Positions 1 through 6,213 of a stretch of 64,000 nt of DNA are shown piece by piece. The notes under the pieces were generated by a model. The model searched no databases and was not told where the DNA came from. It was given only the letters and a program-made list of their open reading frames with translations. Location of the stretch: contig NZ_VWWV01000005.1 in NCBI RefSeq assembly GCF_011752815.1, positions 1 through 64,000 of the forward strand. Reading direction: 5' to 3'. Within the stretch, counting starts at the first letter, position 1, and every line of letters begins with the position of its first letter. The translations under genes were made by a program, and so were the position numbers. The stretch comes from Enterobacter sp. Cy-643 (GTDB taxonomy: Bacteria > Pseudomonadota > Gammaproteobacteria > Enterobacterales > Enterobacteriaceae).

Positions 1-111
1 CTGGCTGAATATAACAACGAGCGCCCTCATGAATCCCTGAATAACCTGACGCCGGAAGAATACCGGCTGATAACTGAAAACCCGGAAATCTCAAAAAGTG
101 CGTGGAACTAA
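1..111 (+). CDS. IS3-family transposase OrfB, C-terminal end only
   Basis: The open frame enters from the window edge and ends at TAA 109-111, giving the last 36 residues. It carries NNERPHESLNNLTPEEY, the typical end of the integrase core of IS3-family OrfB transposases (the YNxxRPHxxL pattern just after the catalytic glutamate). The rest of the insertion sequence lies outside the window. The right terminal inverted repeat should fall in the roughly 20 bases after the stop codon, where the sequence GTGTACTTACA occurs, but the matching left end cannot be seen. Confidence 0.85.
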   Translation: MAEYNNERPHESLNNLTPEEYRLITENPEISKSAWN

Positions 112-234
112 AACGGGTGTACTTACAATTACAACGGATGAAACGCTGTCTTTTTGTAGTAAAAAGCCTTGATTTAAAGTAATACGTTGTTGTAATTTGA
201 TTGTGAGATTTATTTTACAACAAGAGAGTGTAGA
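112..234. promoter_or_regulatory. Possible recombination (res-like) site upstream of the serine recombinase
   Basis: ATTACAAC at 128-135 is matched by its reverse complement GTTGTAAT at 189-196, and a related TTTACAAC lies at about 212-220, directly before the recombinase start. Spaced inverted copies beside a resolvase gene are where sub-sites of a res region normally sit. This is inference from position and symmetry only; the same sequence could simply be an operator. Confidence 0.3.
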
Positions 235-780
235 ATGGCGAACATTGGTTACATGAGGGTATCGACCACACAACAGCATACAGACCGCCAATTGGTTGGT
301 GTGGCGCTGGATAAGGTCTTTGAAGATAAGGCTTCAGGAAAGAACACTCAGCGACCACAATTTGAAGCCATGATGAACTACATTCGTGAAGGTGATGTTT
401 TGCATGTACACAGCATTGATCGCCTTTGCCGTAACACCGCTGACCTGCTGGCAACAGTTGAGCGTTTAACAGAGCGCGGCGTGGTTGTTCAGTTCCATAA
501 AGAAGACTTTAAGACCGGGAAGAACTCTCCAGCAGGTAATATGATGTTGACCGTACTGGCAGCAGTCGCACAGATGGAACGTGAAACGATGCTTGAGCGC
601 CAGCGTGAAGGGTACGAAGCAGCAAAAGCCGCAGGCAGGATCACCGGACGGGGTAAAGGTCGCTCTATTGACCGCGACGCTATCAAGGCAGAACTCGCAA
701 CAGGGAAAACCATTCGTGCAATCGCAGAAGGCCACAAAGTGAGCACCAGAACAGTTATGAACATCAAGGCCGAAGCCTGA
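235..780 (+). CDS. Serine recombinase (resolvase/invertase family)
   Basis: The 181-aa protein has the size and layout of Tn3-type resolvases and Gin/Pin-type invertases. An N-terminal catalytic domain holds the nucleophile serine in YMRVSTTQQ (Ser10), then DKASGKNTQRP and IDRLCRNTADL with the conserved arginines, then the long E helix AAVAQMERETMLERQREG. A short C-terminal helix-turn-helix follows (IRAIAEGHKVSTRTVMNI, about 160-178). It would cut and rejoin DNA at short crossover sites, resolving cointegrates or flipping a segment. Upstream bases 112-234 carry spaced inverted octamers that could be its site. It may belong to the element or to a transposon linked to the neighbouring IS3 end. 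Confidence 0.9.
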   Translation: MANIGYMRVSTTQQHTDRQLVGVALDKVFEDKASGKNTQRPQFEAMMNYIREGDVLHVHSIDRLCRNTADLLATVERLTERGVVVQFHKEDFKTGKNSPAGNMMLTVLAAVAQMERETMLERQREGYEAAKAAGRITGRGKGRSIDRDAIKAELATGKTIRAIAEGHKVSTRTVMNIKAEA

Positions 781-805
781 TCACCCCCCAGACACCTCTC
801 TTTGA

Positions 806-827
806 CCTCGCTCAGGCGGGGTTTTTT
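806..827 (+). terminator. Rho-independent terminator after the recombinase
   Basis: Stem CCTCGC (806-811) pairs with GCGGGG (816-821) around the loop TCAG, followed by six T. It lies 26 bases after the recombinase stop codon. Confidence 0.7.
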
Positions 828-1213
828 ATTGCCTGAAATCTACACCAGCGCAAGCAATCCCACCGATCCCTCCCTGGCTCCACCAGAAGCGCTACAACGC
901 GTTATCCCCGCACAATGTGAACTGATAAACCGAGAATCCACGACATCTGACAGCGTTATACAGGCGGCTCAATGCATCATGAAATGGACGGATTTTCAGA
1001 AGGTTGTGAAGAAAATTTATTTTTTTCTGTATGGAAGGGCGGATCGATAGTGCGTTAAACGCCACTATAAATGGCAGATCTGCCGAGGCCTTACCATTAC
1101 TGGCTTCGCTGTATACCTTACACCTTAGCGGTTACCACATCCCACAGGCGAGTTAGTTAGGTAAGGTCCAATTTAGGTAAGATTAACCAAATTTATCAGG
1201 TATTTAAACTTAA
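828..1213. other. Stretch without a gene; two palindromes and a pair of direct repeats
   Basis: No convincing coding frame is seen. ATAGTG...CACTAT frames a hairpin at about 1048-1069, GGCAGATCTGCC at 1073-1084 is a perfect 12-bp palindrome, and TTAGGTAAG occurs twice 16 bp apart (1157-1165 and 1173-1181). Reverse copies of the hexamer (CTTACC-like) occur near 1090-1125. These look like protein-binding sites, but the binder is unknown. Confidence 0.45.
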
Positions 1214-1585
1214 TTATTTCCCGCCAAAAATCCAACCGATGACGGCACCGATTACCGCAGAGCGGGTCTCACCTGCTGCTCCTTTGAGAACGTTAATAAT
1301 AGCATCGCCTGTACCAGGTGCCTGTTGTTGAAGTAAATTCAAACCACGAGGTGTTAACTTGGCGGCGATGTCCATGTCGGTTGAAGAGATTATATCCGTA
1401 TAACCCATATTGCTTAGCGCCTGGAACGTGTGGCACAGCAGGTCAATCTGAGTTCTGTCTGCTCTGGGCTTCCAACCGAAGTCTGAAAAATCGAAAGATG
1501 AGTAAGATGGATAGTCCGCAAACAGTTTCACCAGGATTCCAGTTGCCATCTCGTTAAAGCTGTCTTTGCCTTGGACGAATTCCAT
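1214..1585 (-). CDS. Hypothetical protein, 123 aa
   Basis: I do not recognise this protein. The start has a good ribosome site (AAAGGA shortly before ATG on the reverse strand). The N-terminal two thirds look soluble, with a predicted helical segment QIDLLCHTFQALSNMGYTDI and the phrase AAKLTPRGLNLLQQ that could be part of a winged-helix wing (TPRG is common there). The last 25 residues are small and hydrophobic with glycines (VIGAVIGWIFGGK), suggesting a short membrane-active or oligomerising tail. It is read opposite to the neighbouring recombinase and early genes. It could be a lysogeny-type regulator or an element-specific cargo protein; the sequence does not decide. Confidence 0.6.
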   Translation of the reverse strand: MEFVQGKDSFNEMATGILVKLFADYPSYSSFDFSDFGWKPRADRTQIDLLCHTFQALSNMGYTDIISSTDMDIAAKLTPRGLNLLQQQAPGTGDAIINVLKGAAGETRSAVIGAVIGWIFGGK

Positions 1586-1680
1586 ATTGTTTCCTTTTGT
1601 TCGCTGATTGAACGAGGTTACTCAGTTACGGCATGAAGCACCAGCAAATGGTTATCTTCGGCCTTGTATACAGTAGTTGA

Positions 1681-1740
1681 GGTGTCTTCTGTCAGAGGGG
1701 AGGGTGTCTTCCACTGGAGGGGAGGTGTCTTCTAGGAGAC
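1681..1740. repeat. Three iteron-like direct repeats beside an AT-rich stretch
   Basis: GGTGTCTTC occurs at 1681, 1703 and 1724, spaced 22 and 21 bp, about two helical turns, and the segments between copies share a GAGGGGA core. The flanking 1741-1800 bases are strongly AT-rich. Evenly phased repeats next to AT-rich DNA are the layout of iteron-type origins and of multi-site operators. No gene crosses the region. Confidence 0.55.
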
Positions 1741-1880
1741 GTGGTATAAAAGCATTATAAAAACAATAATAAAAGAACCTATAAGATCTTAAAGACTTCA
1801 GGTCAAAGACTGGTTGAACATGCGTTCAATTGTGAGTGTTAAGTTAAAGAGTGATGCTCTTGTATCGCTTCGCTCTGGAA
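1741..1880. other. AT-rich gene-free DNA between iterons and hairpin array
   Basis: A run of A/T with TATAAAA-like segments (about 1743-1800) that could melt easily or hold promoters; nothing coding is seen. It sits between the iteron-like repeats and the hairpin array. Confidence 0.4.
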
Positions 1881-2146
1881 TGGCTGGTCAGCCACTTCAG
1901 ACTATCTGTGTGGTAATAGGCCATGCCTGTAAACAGTCAGCCCTATAACCCTCATTCACCATTCTGTGATAACCAACCCATCAACAGGCCTACAGCCTGT
2001 TTCTGTGTGTGGATATCCCAATCATGGATTCGGGTAACCCGACGGCCTACGCCAACAGCGTTAAACGCTGCTCTGTGTGTTGCTACGCAATGAACCTCCG
2101 GTTCACTGGCTCTGCCAGCATGTGTGGGAAATGCGAACCTGTTCGC
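1881..2146 (+). ncRNA. Hairpin array; candidate structured regulatory RNA (C4/P4-CI-like by layout)
   Basis: Seven short perfect hairpins lie in 266 bases: 1881-1894, 1983-2001, 2030-2042, 2056-2070, 2091-2105, 2106-2118 and 2133-2146. The last five follow each other with gaps of 0-20 bases, which is far denser than chance. Phage P1/P7 C4 RNA and the P4 CI RNA are short hairpin antisense RNAs that set immunity and lie in comparable positions, upstream of early genes of prophages and satellites; membership here is inference. The strand is assumed from the direction of the downstream early operon. An open frame of 85 codons (2009-2266, cysteine-rich) crosses it and may or may not be translated. 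Confidence 0.45.
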
Positions 2147-2395
2147 CTATGTGATGCGAGCACGGCGCAGCGTGAGACGTATTCGAACGGCTTGCACTGG
2201 GGCGGCGCGAGTATCTCCAGCAATATCCTTCATTATGGTGCTGTAACGCTCTCTCCGGCGTTCTGAGCCGCTTTCTCAACATATCTGCAATCACCTACCA
2301 TTTCACTTATGCAGGCGCTTACAGAGCTTCTGATAGATAAATGGCACAAAATGTGCTTTACATTATATTTTAAATTGTGTTATAAGGTCGGTCGT

Positions 2396-2413
2396 TGTGA
2401 TGTTCCTATCACA
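2396..2413. promoter_or_regulatory. 18-bp palindromic operator candidate
   Basis: TGTGAT at 2396-2401 and ATCACA at 2408-2413 form a perfect inverted repeat with a 6-bp spacer, about 27 bp upstream of the -35 box of the early promoter. It resembles a CRP site, but the TGTGA...TCACA spacing is 8 instead of 6, so a different dimeric regulator is more likely. Confidence 0.5.
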
Positions 2414-2439
2414 TTCATTTGTATAAAGCAATAAAAAAC

Positions 2440-2468
2440 TTGACAAAAAGTGCGATTTATGACATAAT
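2440..2468 (+). promoter_or_regulatory. Sigma70-type promoter of the early operon
   Basis: TTGACA (2440-2445) and CATAAT (2463-2468) are separated by exactly 17 bp, with an AT-rich upstream region. Transcription would begin near 2475, about 40 bases before the gene at 2516. Confidence 0.75.
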
Positions 2469-2515
2469 GTAATAATACAGCTAGGAATTAATATCAATTG
2501 ACCATAGGAGACTAA

Positions 2516-2944
2516 ATGGCAAAACCTGCACTCTTTGACTTTACAACCGCGTCCGCTTCAGAAATCGTTGCCGCAATCGACAGCAAAATTACTTCTGCAA
2601 TCAACCTTCGTGCTTTCCGCACCCGTATTGGTGGTGCAAAGAAAGCTGACAAGATTTATCCCGCTACCCGGCAAGCTCTCGAACTTCTCAAGAAGTTAAA
2701 GAAGCAGGCGAAAGACGCAAACACAATCCGCAATATTCTGAAGCCATACTCAGCTGAACTCGCCGCAGGCCGTAATGTTCTCGATGTGATCGAACCGGTA
2801 TTAGCCGCTTATCGTTTGTACTACGCCTCTCAAGGCATTGGACTTATGAATGAACAGCTCCTCCTGTTGAAAATGATTGAGGCCGCAGGCGAACTTGAAG
2901 AGATCACCGGACAATCCATTCTGGATATGGTCGCTATTCACTAA
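2516..2944 (+). CDS. Hypothetical protein, 142 aa, first gene of the early operon
   Basis: I do not recognise this family. A clear ribosome site (TAGGAG, 7 bases before ATG) and the strong promoter upstream support translation. The protein is mostly helical, with a basic N-terminal half (LRAFRTRIGGAKKADK and LLKKLKKQAKDA) and an acidic C-terminal half rich in leucine (MNEQLLLLKMIEAAGELEEI). This split suggests a DNA- or partner-binding front part and a packing or dimer part at the end. It is the first gene of a rightward run of five or six closely spaced genes leading to the replication-type protein. No catalytic motif is seen. Confidence 0.7.
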   Translation: MAKPALFDFTTASASEIVAAIDSKITSAINLRAFRTRIGGAKKADKIYPATRQALELLKKLKKQAKDANTIRNILKPYSAELAAGRNVLDVIEPVLAAYRLYYASQGIGLMNEQLLLLKMIEAAGELEEITGQSILDMVAIH

Positions 2945-3059
2945 GCATTATCCGGCGAAAGCCAACCCCAACTGAATGTGTCGTTTTACGGCATTAACCC
3001 TGATCACTTCATGATCAAAGGGTCGAATCCGCATATCTGACGTACAGGAGAAAAGATGC

Positions 3060-3236
3060 ATGAAACTGACATTTAGCAGTTCAACTATGGACGTGATTAT
3101 GAGCGAGTGCCGACGCACCGGGACACCTGTTGCAACGTTTATCAACAGACTCGTGGATGCAGAAGCCGACCGCATCCAAACCAATATGAAGAATTCCATT
3201 GAAGGAGATAAAAATGACAGAGACAACAGAAACTAA
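3060..3236 (+). CDS. Small ribbon-helix-helix-like DNA-binding protein, 58 aa
   Basis: The start ATG at 3060 has AGGAG nine bases upstream. The protein opens with a short strand (MKLTFSSSTMDVIM), then a helix-turn-helix pair SECRRTGTPVATFINRLVDAEADRI. That matches the strand-helix-helix size and pattern of Arc/CopG-type repressors and of small plasmid and phage regulators. Its last 23 bases overlap the start of the next gene in another frame, so translation is probably coupled. A role as copy control or repressor of the early operon fits the context, but only the fold is supported. Confidence 0.6.
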   Translation: MKLTFSSSTMDVIMSECRRTGTPVATFINRLVDAEADRIQTNMKNSIEGDKNDRDNRN

Positions 3237-4101
3237 ACTCTACGAATCCCTATCGCAGCCGAACCAAGACAAGCCAATTACCATCGATACATTTTCATAC
3301 TGGTCGATTCCGGTTGCTCGTATCAAACGCTTCAATGGCGTAGTAAACAGCCTTGAGATTATGGCTGTATACAGTCACCTGCTTGGATGGAAGAAAACGA
3401 CTGGTGAGATCCGCCCTTCTCAACAATACATTGCAGATTGTTGCCTTCTTGGGCTTTCCACTGTTCAGAAGAAGGTGAAGCTACTCGTGAAAATGGGATG
3501 GATTACTGCAACCTCGGTCCGTAAACCCGGTAGTAAAGAAATCTCTCATACCACCTACACCGTTAAAGATCCTGAAGTCATCATGGCTGAACTTAACGCC
3601 GGATTGTCCCAGCAGGGTGAGGCAGTCGTTACCATCACAAAAAAACAGAAAGTTGAAACCGAGGAGAGCGGTAATAATGACCAAAAGTCTGTTGTGGAAT
3701 CTTCCGTGGTGGAACCTGCCGCGCCTGTTGCTGAACAAACCGGACCTTTATCTTTTGTGGATGCTAGTGACAATGTTGATTTATCCGGTAGTGATGATCC
3801 ATCACTGAGTGAGCCTGTCGGGGAAAATGTTGTCGGGATACCGTGGATCGCCAACCCGTTTACCTCTCGTGGGGATTTGGTTCCAGAGGCGCGACGCTGG
3901 GCACAATCCCATGGGGCTGCAACGTGGCGGGAAGAGATTAAATTGGTGTGGAAACTGAAAGGCAAAACCAATATGGGCGAGCCTGGAGAGCATATGCGGC
4001 CTGATGACATACCCGCACCAGAACCAGCGCTGACAAAGCAACAAGTTAATGGGCCGAATGTATATCACTATGATGAAGACGCTCCTGAGATCCCTTTTTA
4101 A
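3214..4101 (+). CDS. Winged-helix replication-type protein with SSB-like C-terminal tip
   Basis: The start ATG 3214 follows AAGGAG by six bases; an upstream in-frame TTG at 3199 precedes that site and is unlikely. Residues about 20-120 form a helix-turn-helix/winged-helix domain (SLEIMAVYSHLLGW, then IRPSQQYIADCCLLGLSTVQ and KKVKLLVKMGWI), the type seen in phage replication O-like and plasmid Rep N-termini. Residues about 140-200 are acidic, low-complexity linker. A basic and aromatic segment follows, and the protein ends in YDEDAPEIPF. That end imitates the acidic, I-P-F-terminated tip of bacterial SSB, which recruits PriA, RecQ, ExoI and other replication proteins. A replication initiator or loader for the element is the best reading; no primase or helicase motif is present. 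Confidence 0.65.
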   Translation: MTETTETKLYESLSQPNQDKPITIDTFSYWSIPVARIKRFNGVVNSLEIMAVYSHLLGWKKTTGEIRPSQQYIADCCLLGLSTVQKKVKLLVKMGWITATSVRKPGSKEISHTTYTVKDPEVIMAELNAGLSQQGEAVVTITKKQKVETEESGNNDQKSVVESSVVEPAAPVAEQTGPLSFVDASDNVDLSGSDDPSLSEPVGENVVGIPWIANPFTSRGDLVPEARRWAQSHGAATWREEIKLVWKLKGKTNMGEPGEHMRPDDIPAPEPALTKQQVNGPNVYHYDEDAPEIPF

Positions 4102-4114
4102 TACTGGAGGAAAA

Positions 4115-4588
4115 TTGTGTGATGCTGCCAACAGTTTGACGGCTGAAAAAACAAACCAAAATTTAAAACGCCTCTTCAAGGTGCGCCGCCGTAATGAATC
4201 AGTTGTTAAAGCCGCAAAAACGCTACTTGTCCACGGTATGACCCCCAACAAAGTAGCCTTGCTACGGCGTCTTGATTCTGAATTTGTTGCTGAACTCGCT
4301 AAGACCTGGAACCCCAAGTTCAGACGTGTAACGCATACATCCCAATGGACTACAAAACGTACTGTTAGAGAGTATTTCGACAGCGGGGCGATGCTTGAAA
4401 AAATCTGTATTGACCTGCAATTGCCACTTTATAGCGTTGTGCTATTCCTGGAGCGTGACGGAATCACGTTCCAGGAGATGCAAGCCCGCTGGCCTGACCA
4501 TAATGACCCGTTGGTAGTGGCCTATCATGAAATAGTTTCCAGAAAGCAGACAACACCACAACGGCGATCACCCCGCCTGCACTACTGA
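4115..4588 (+). CDS. Hypothetical basic protein, about 157 aa
   Basis: The family is not recognised. The frame is open from an ATG at 4049, inside the preceding gene. A GGAGG lies at 4106-4110, so a TTG at 4115 is a possible start, but the spacing (4 bases) is short. The true start is unresolved. The protein is basic, with helical segments NQNLKRLFKVRRRNESVVKA and MTPNKVALLRRLDSEFVAEL that resemble a DNA-binding helix pair. A second helical part follows (TVREYFDSGAMLEKICIDLQ) and a basic tail ends the protein. It may help replication or regulate the element. Confidence 0.55.
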   Translation: MCDAANSLTAEKTNQNLKRLFKVRRRNESVVKAAKTLLVHGMTPNKVALLRRLDSEFVAELAKTWNPKFRRVTHTSQWTTKRTVREYFDSGAMLEKICIDLQLPLYSVVLFLERDGITFQEMQARWPDHNDPLVVAYHEIVSRKQTTPQRRSPRLHY

Positions 4589-4706
4589 CCCAACCCCACA
4601 TCGGCGGCCAATGGACCTTGAAACAATCACTTCTTACCTGCCCGTTTACTGGCTGGCGTATCGCTGTGCCCGTGATGGGCTGTTTCTGCTTTGGAGACAC
4701 CATAAA

Positions 4707-5066
4707 ATGAAAAACTTAAACGATATCCGCGCTGATATTCTCGCCGCAATGCAGGCCGCTGCCGAACCGGAGAGTAGAAATCTGAATAAAAGCGACGATC
4801 AGGTCCTTGCTGATGCTATCGCCAATTACTTAGCCACTCCGACTACATCAGCCAGTGAACCAACTAAAAAACAGAAGGGTATAGCGATCACGCACATGGC
4901 ACTTCAGGGGGGCGCGGCTAACAATAGAAACGTTCCGTTATTAATGAAAAAAGCCAAGCCCGGTTTTTCGATGGATGTAAATAAGTCAGTGATGCTAACT
5001 CCTGAAGATCTCCTTTCGTTAGAAAAACTTGGCTATAAAATGGGGAAATGGATTCAATCGTCCTGA
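4707..5066 (+). CDS. Hypothetical protein, 119 aa
   Basis: ATG 4707 has GGAGA nine bases upstream and is preferred over an earlier in-frame ATG at 4611 that lacks a clear site. The N-terminal part is helical (NDIRADILAAMQAAAEP), followed by an alanine/threonine-rich linker and a C-terminal block with hydrophobic and basic residues (VMLTPEDLLSLEKLGYKMGK). The family is not recognised. Its end overlaps the next small gene by 19 bases, which suggests translational coupling. Confidence 0.55.
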   Translation: MKNLNDIRADILAAMQAAAEPESRNLNKSDDQVLADAIANYLATPTTSASEPTKKQKGIAITHMALQGGAANNRNVPLLMKKAKPGFSMDVNKSVMLTPEDLLSLEKLGYKMGKWIQSS

Positions 5067-5245
5067 CAATTGCATCATGGCTCGGCTCTGTTAATCCAAA
5101 TCACCAACACGAGCAACTCAATGAGTCCGGTTGGTATTACGATGATATTACTGTGAATGATGGTGCTATCAACGGCCTGATTGATGCAAAGCTGGGAGAC
5201 CACCAGATGGCGCAGACTAACCTCCTCCTGGGGGCTCCTTATTAA
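5048..5245 (+). CDS. Hypothetical small protein, 65 aa
   Basis: It overlaps the end of the preceding gene and has only a weak ribosome site (GGGG two bases before ATG), so expression would rely on coupling. The product has a hydrophobic start (IVLTIASWLGSV), then a polar part with YYDDITVNDG. No family is recognised. It is the last gene of the early run before the long structured leader of the capsid cassette. Confidence 0.4.
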   Translation: MDSIVLTIASWLGSVNPNHQHEQLNESGWYYDDITVNDGAINGLIDAKLGDHQMAQTNLLLGAPY

Positions 5246-5407
5246 TAAAAATGACGGGCGGCAAATTCGTCAGGCATTACAACAAAATTGCTATTAAGTC
5301 AATTTATTTCGGCAAATATGCCAGGGTATTGATTGCAAATGAAATAGTAACGTGATAAAATATATATAAGCGATAATACTACAGCCAATTGTTGTTCGCT
5401 CTAAATT
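5246..5407. other. Gene-free AT-rich DNA upstream of the hairpin leader
   Basis: AT-rich stretch with several TATA-like hexamers (around 5355-5370, GATAAAATATATATAAG) that could hold the late promoter for the capsid cassette. TTGATT at about 5330 could be a poor -35 box, with a spacing longer than ideal. No gene is seen. Confidence 0.35.
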
Positions 5408-5691
5408 CTCTGTTGTGAAACAGAGGGTTTGCCAACCCAACGCCTCCTCGTTGGCATCCTGCCTGATGTAAACTGGCCTTGAGCGCGACAGTGAAGATAT
5501 GAGGTCTCCCGCTGTCGCGCTCTCTTATTTCTTAAGCGTGGTCTACCCACCGCGCTATCCAAATCTCTCCGGTTGCGAGGCAATGAACTAAAGGTTCCCC
5601 CGTGAACGGGCATAATCTCTCCATCAGAATAAATTCATCTCTCCGATGATCTCTCAACCGGGGCAGGCGCTTTCCTGCCTCCGGCTCTTTT
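5408..5691 (+). other. Structured, gene-free leader of the capsid cassette (hairpin cluster)
   Basis: At least five perfect inverted repeats follow each other: 5408-5425 (CTCTGTT/AACAGAG), 5431-5455 (GCCAAC/GTTGGC), 5481-5491 with 5512-5522 (an 11-bp GC-rich stem), 5599-5610, and 5662-5679 (GGCAGG/CCTGCC). Around 5582 the motif GCAATGAAC plus GGTTC repeats a motif of the array at 1881-2146. The region may be a regulatory RNA, an antitermination or attenuation leader, or a packaging (cos/pac-like) signal; the sequence alone does not choose. Confidence 0.45.
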
Positions 5692-5715
5692 TCTGTTGGG
5701 AACACGAGTAAAAGA

Positions 5716-5741
5716 ATGCCGTCCTATGGACGGTATTTTTT
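5716..5741 (+). terminator. Rho-independent terminator within the capsid leader
   Basis: ATGCCGTCC (5716-5724) pairs with GGACGGTAT (5728-5736) around TAT, followed by a T run. It lies 110 bases before the decoration gene, so late transcription either starts after it or must read through it. Confidence 0.75.
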
Positions 5742-5795
5742 CAACTCAACCCGGCATATTCGCCGGATTATAAAAAAAACTGCCAGTTGTGCAGG

Positions 5796-5813
5796 TTAAC
5801 GGGAAACCGTTAA
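5796..5813 (+). other. GNRA-tetraloop hairpin just upstream of the decoration gene
   Basis: TTAACGG (5796-5802), loop GAAA, CCGTTAA (5807-5813): a perfect 7-bp stem closed by a stable GNRA loop, 37 bases before the start codon at 5851. It has no T run, so it is more likely an mRNA stability or control element than a terminator. Confidence 0.55.
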
Positions 5814-5850
5814 TCGCCCTGGCGACATAACTGCATGGAGATACAAAAAT

Positions 5851-6195
5851 ATGGCATTCGAACACGAAAGCAAAACCCCTCAGGATGTATTGGTTTATAC
5901 CGATTCTCCCATCTTTCATAAGCGCACCGTGATTCTTAATCTGGCTGCTGACGTGACTTGTGGTGATGTTATTAACCCGACTACTGGCGCGGCATACGTT
6001 GCAGCCGATGCTGATAACTGTGCTGTTGCACTGCAAAACCAACTTGCAGGTGGGGCACGTAGCCTTGTTATCAGTGATACCCAGTGTGTGTTCAATCCAT
6101 CAGGTCTGGTTGTAGCTGCTGCTGCAAAAGATGCTGCTTACGCTGCCCTTGTTAAGCAAGGCAACCGCATTGCTGATGCAAACATCGCAATCTAA
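5851..6195 (+). CDS. Head decoration protein, lambda gpD-like
   Basis: The 114-aa protein matches the lambda gpD/HDPD type by size (gpD is 110 aa), by pattern and by its place directly before the major capsid gene. It has a flexible N-terminus, a beta-rich middle (GDVINPTTGAAYVAADADN, AVALQNQLAGGARSLVIS) and a closing segment ending in a short hydrophobic ADANIAI, like the FAGTAISIV end of gpD. Decoration trimers of this family bind the three-fold axes of the expanded capsid and stabilise it against DNA pressure. The ribosome site GGAGATACAAAA precedes ATG 5851. Homology is judged by eye and should be checked with a profile. Confidence 0.72.
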   Translation: MAFEHESKTPQDVLVYTDSPIFHKRTVILNLAADVTCGDVINPTTGAAYVAADADNCAVALQNQLAGGARSLVISDTQCVFNPSGLVVAAAAKDAAYAALVKQGNRIADANIAI

Positions 6196-6213
6196 TCAAG
6201 GAGAGATAACAAT

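Noticed and set aside
802..1050. 82-codon coding frame after the serine recombinase
   Set aside because: It starts at a non-ATG codon inside the terminator hairpin, has no ribosome site, and its composition is not protein-like.
2009..2266. 85-aa protein with CxxC pairs
   Set aside because: The frame runs through the hairpin array, lacks a clear ribosome site and its cysteine pairs may be by-products of repeated hairpins; kept only as a note under the candidate RNA.
2396..2413. CRP binding site
   Set aside because: The half sites TGTGA and TCACA are 8 bp apart; CRP needs 6.
3199..3213. TTG start of the replication-type protein
   Set aside because: It lies upstream of the AAGGAG site; ATG 3214 has correct spacing.
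5246..5407. Ogr/Delta-type late activator box before the capsid cassette
   Set aside because: TGTTGT and ACAACA elements occur in the area but not at the required spacing, so P2/P4-type late control is not supported.
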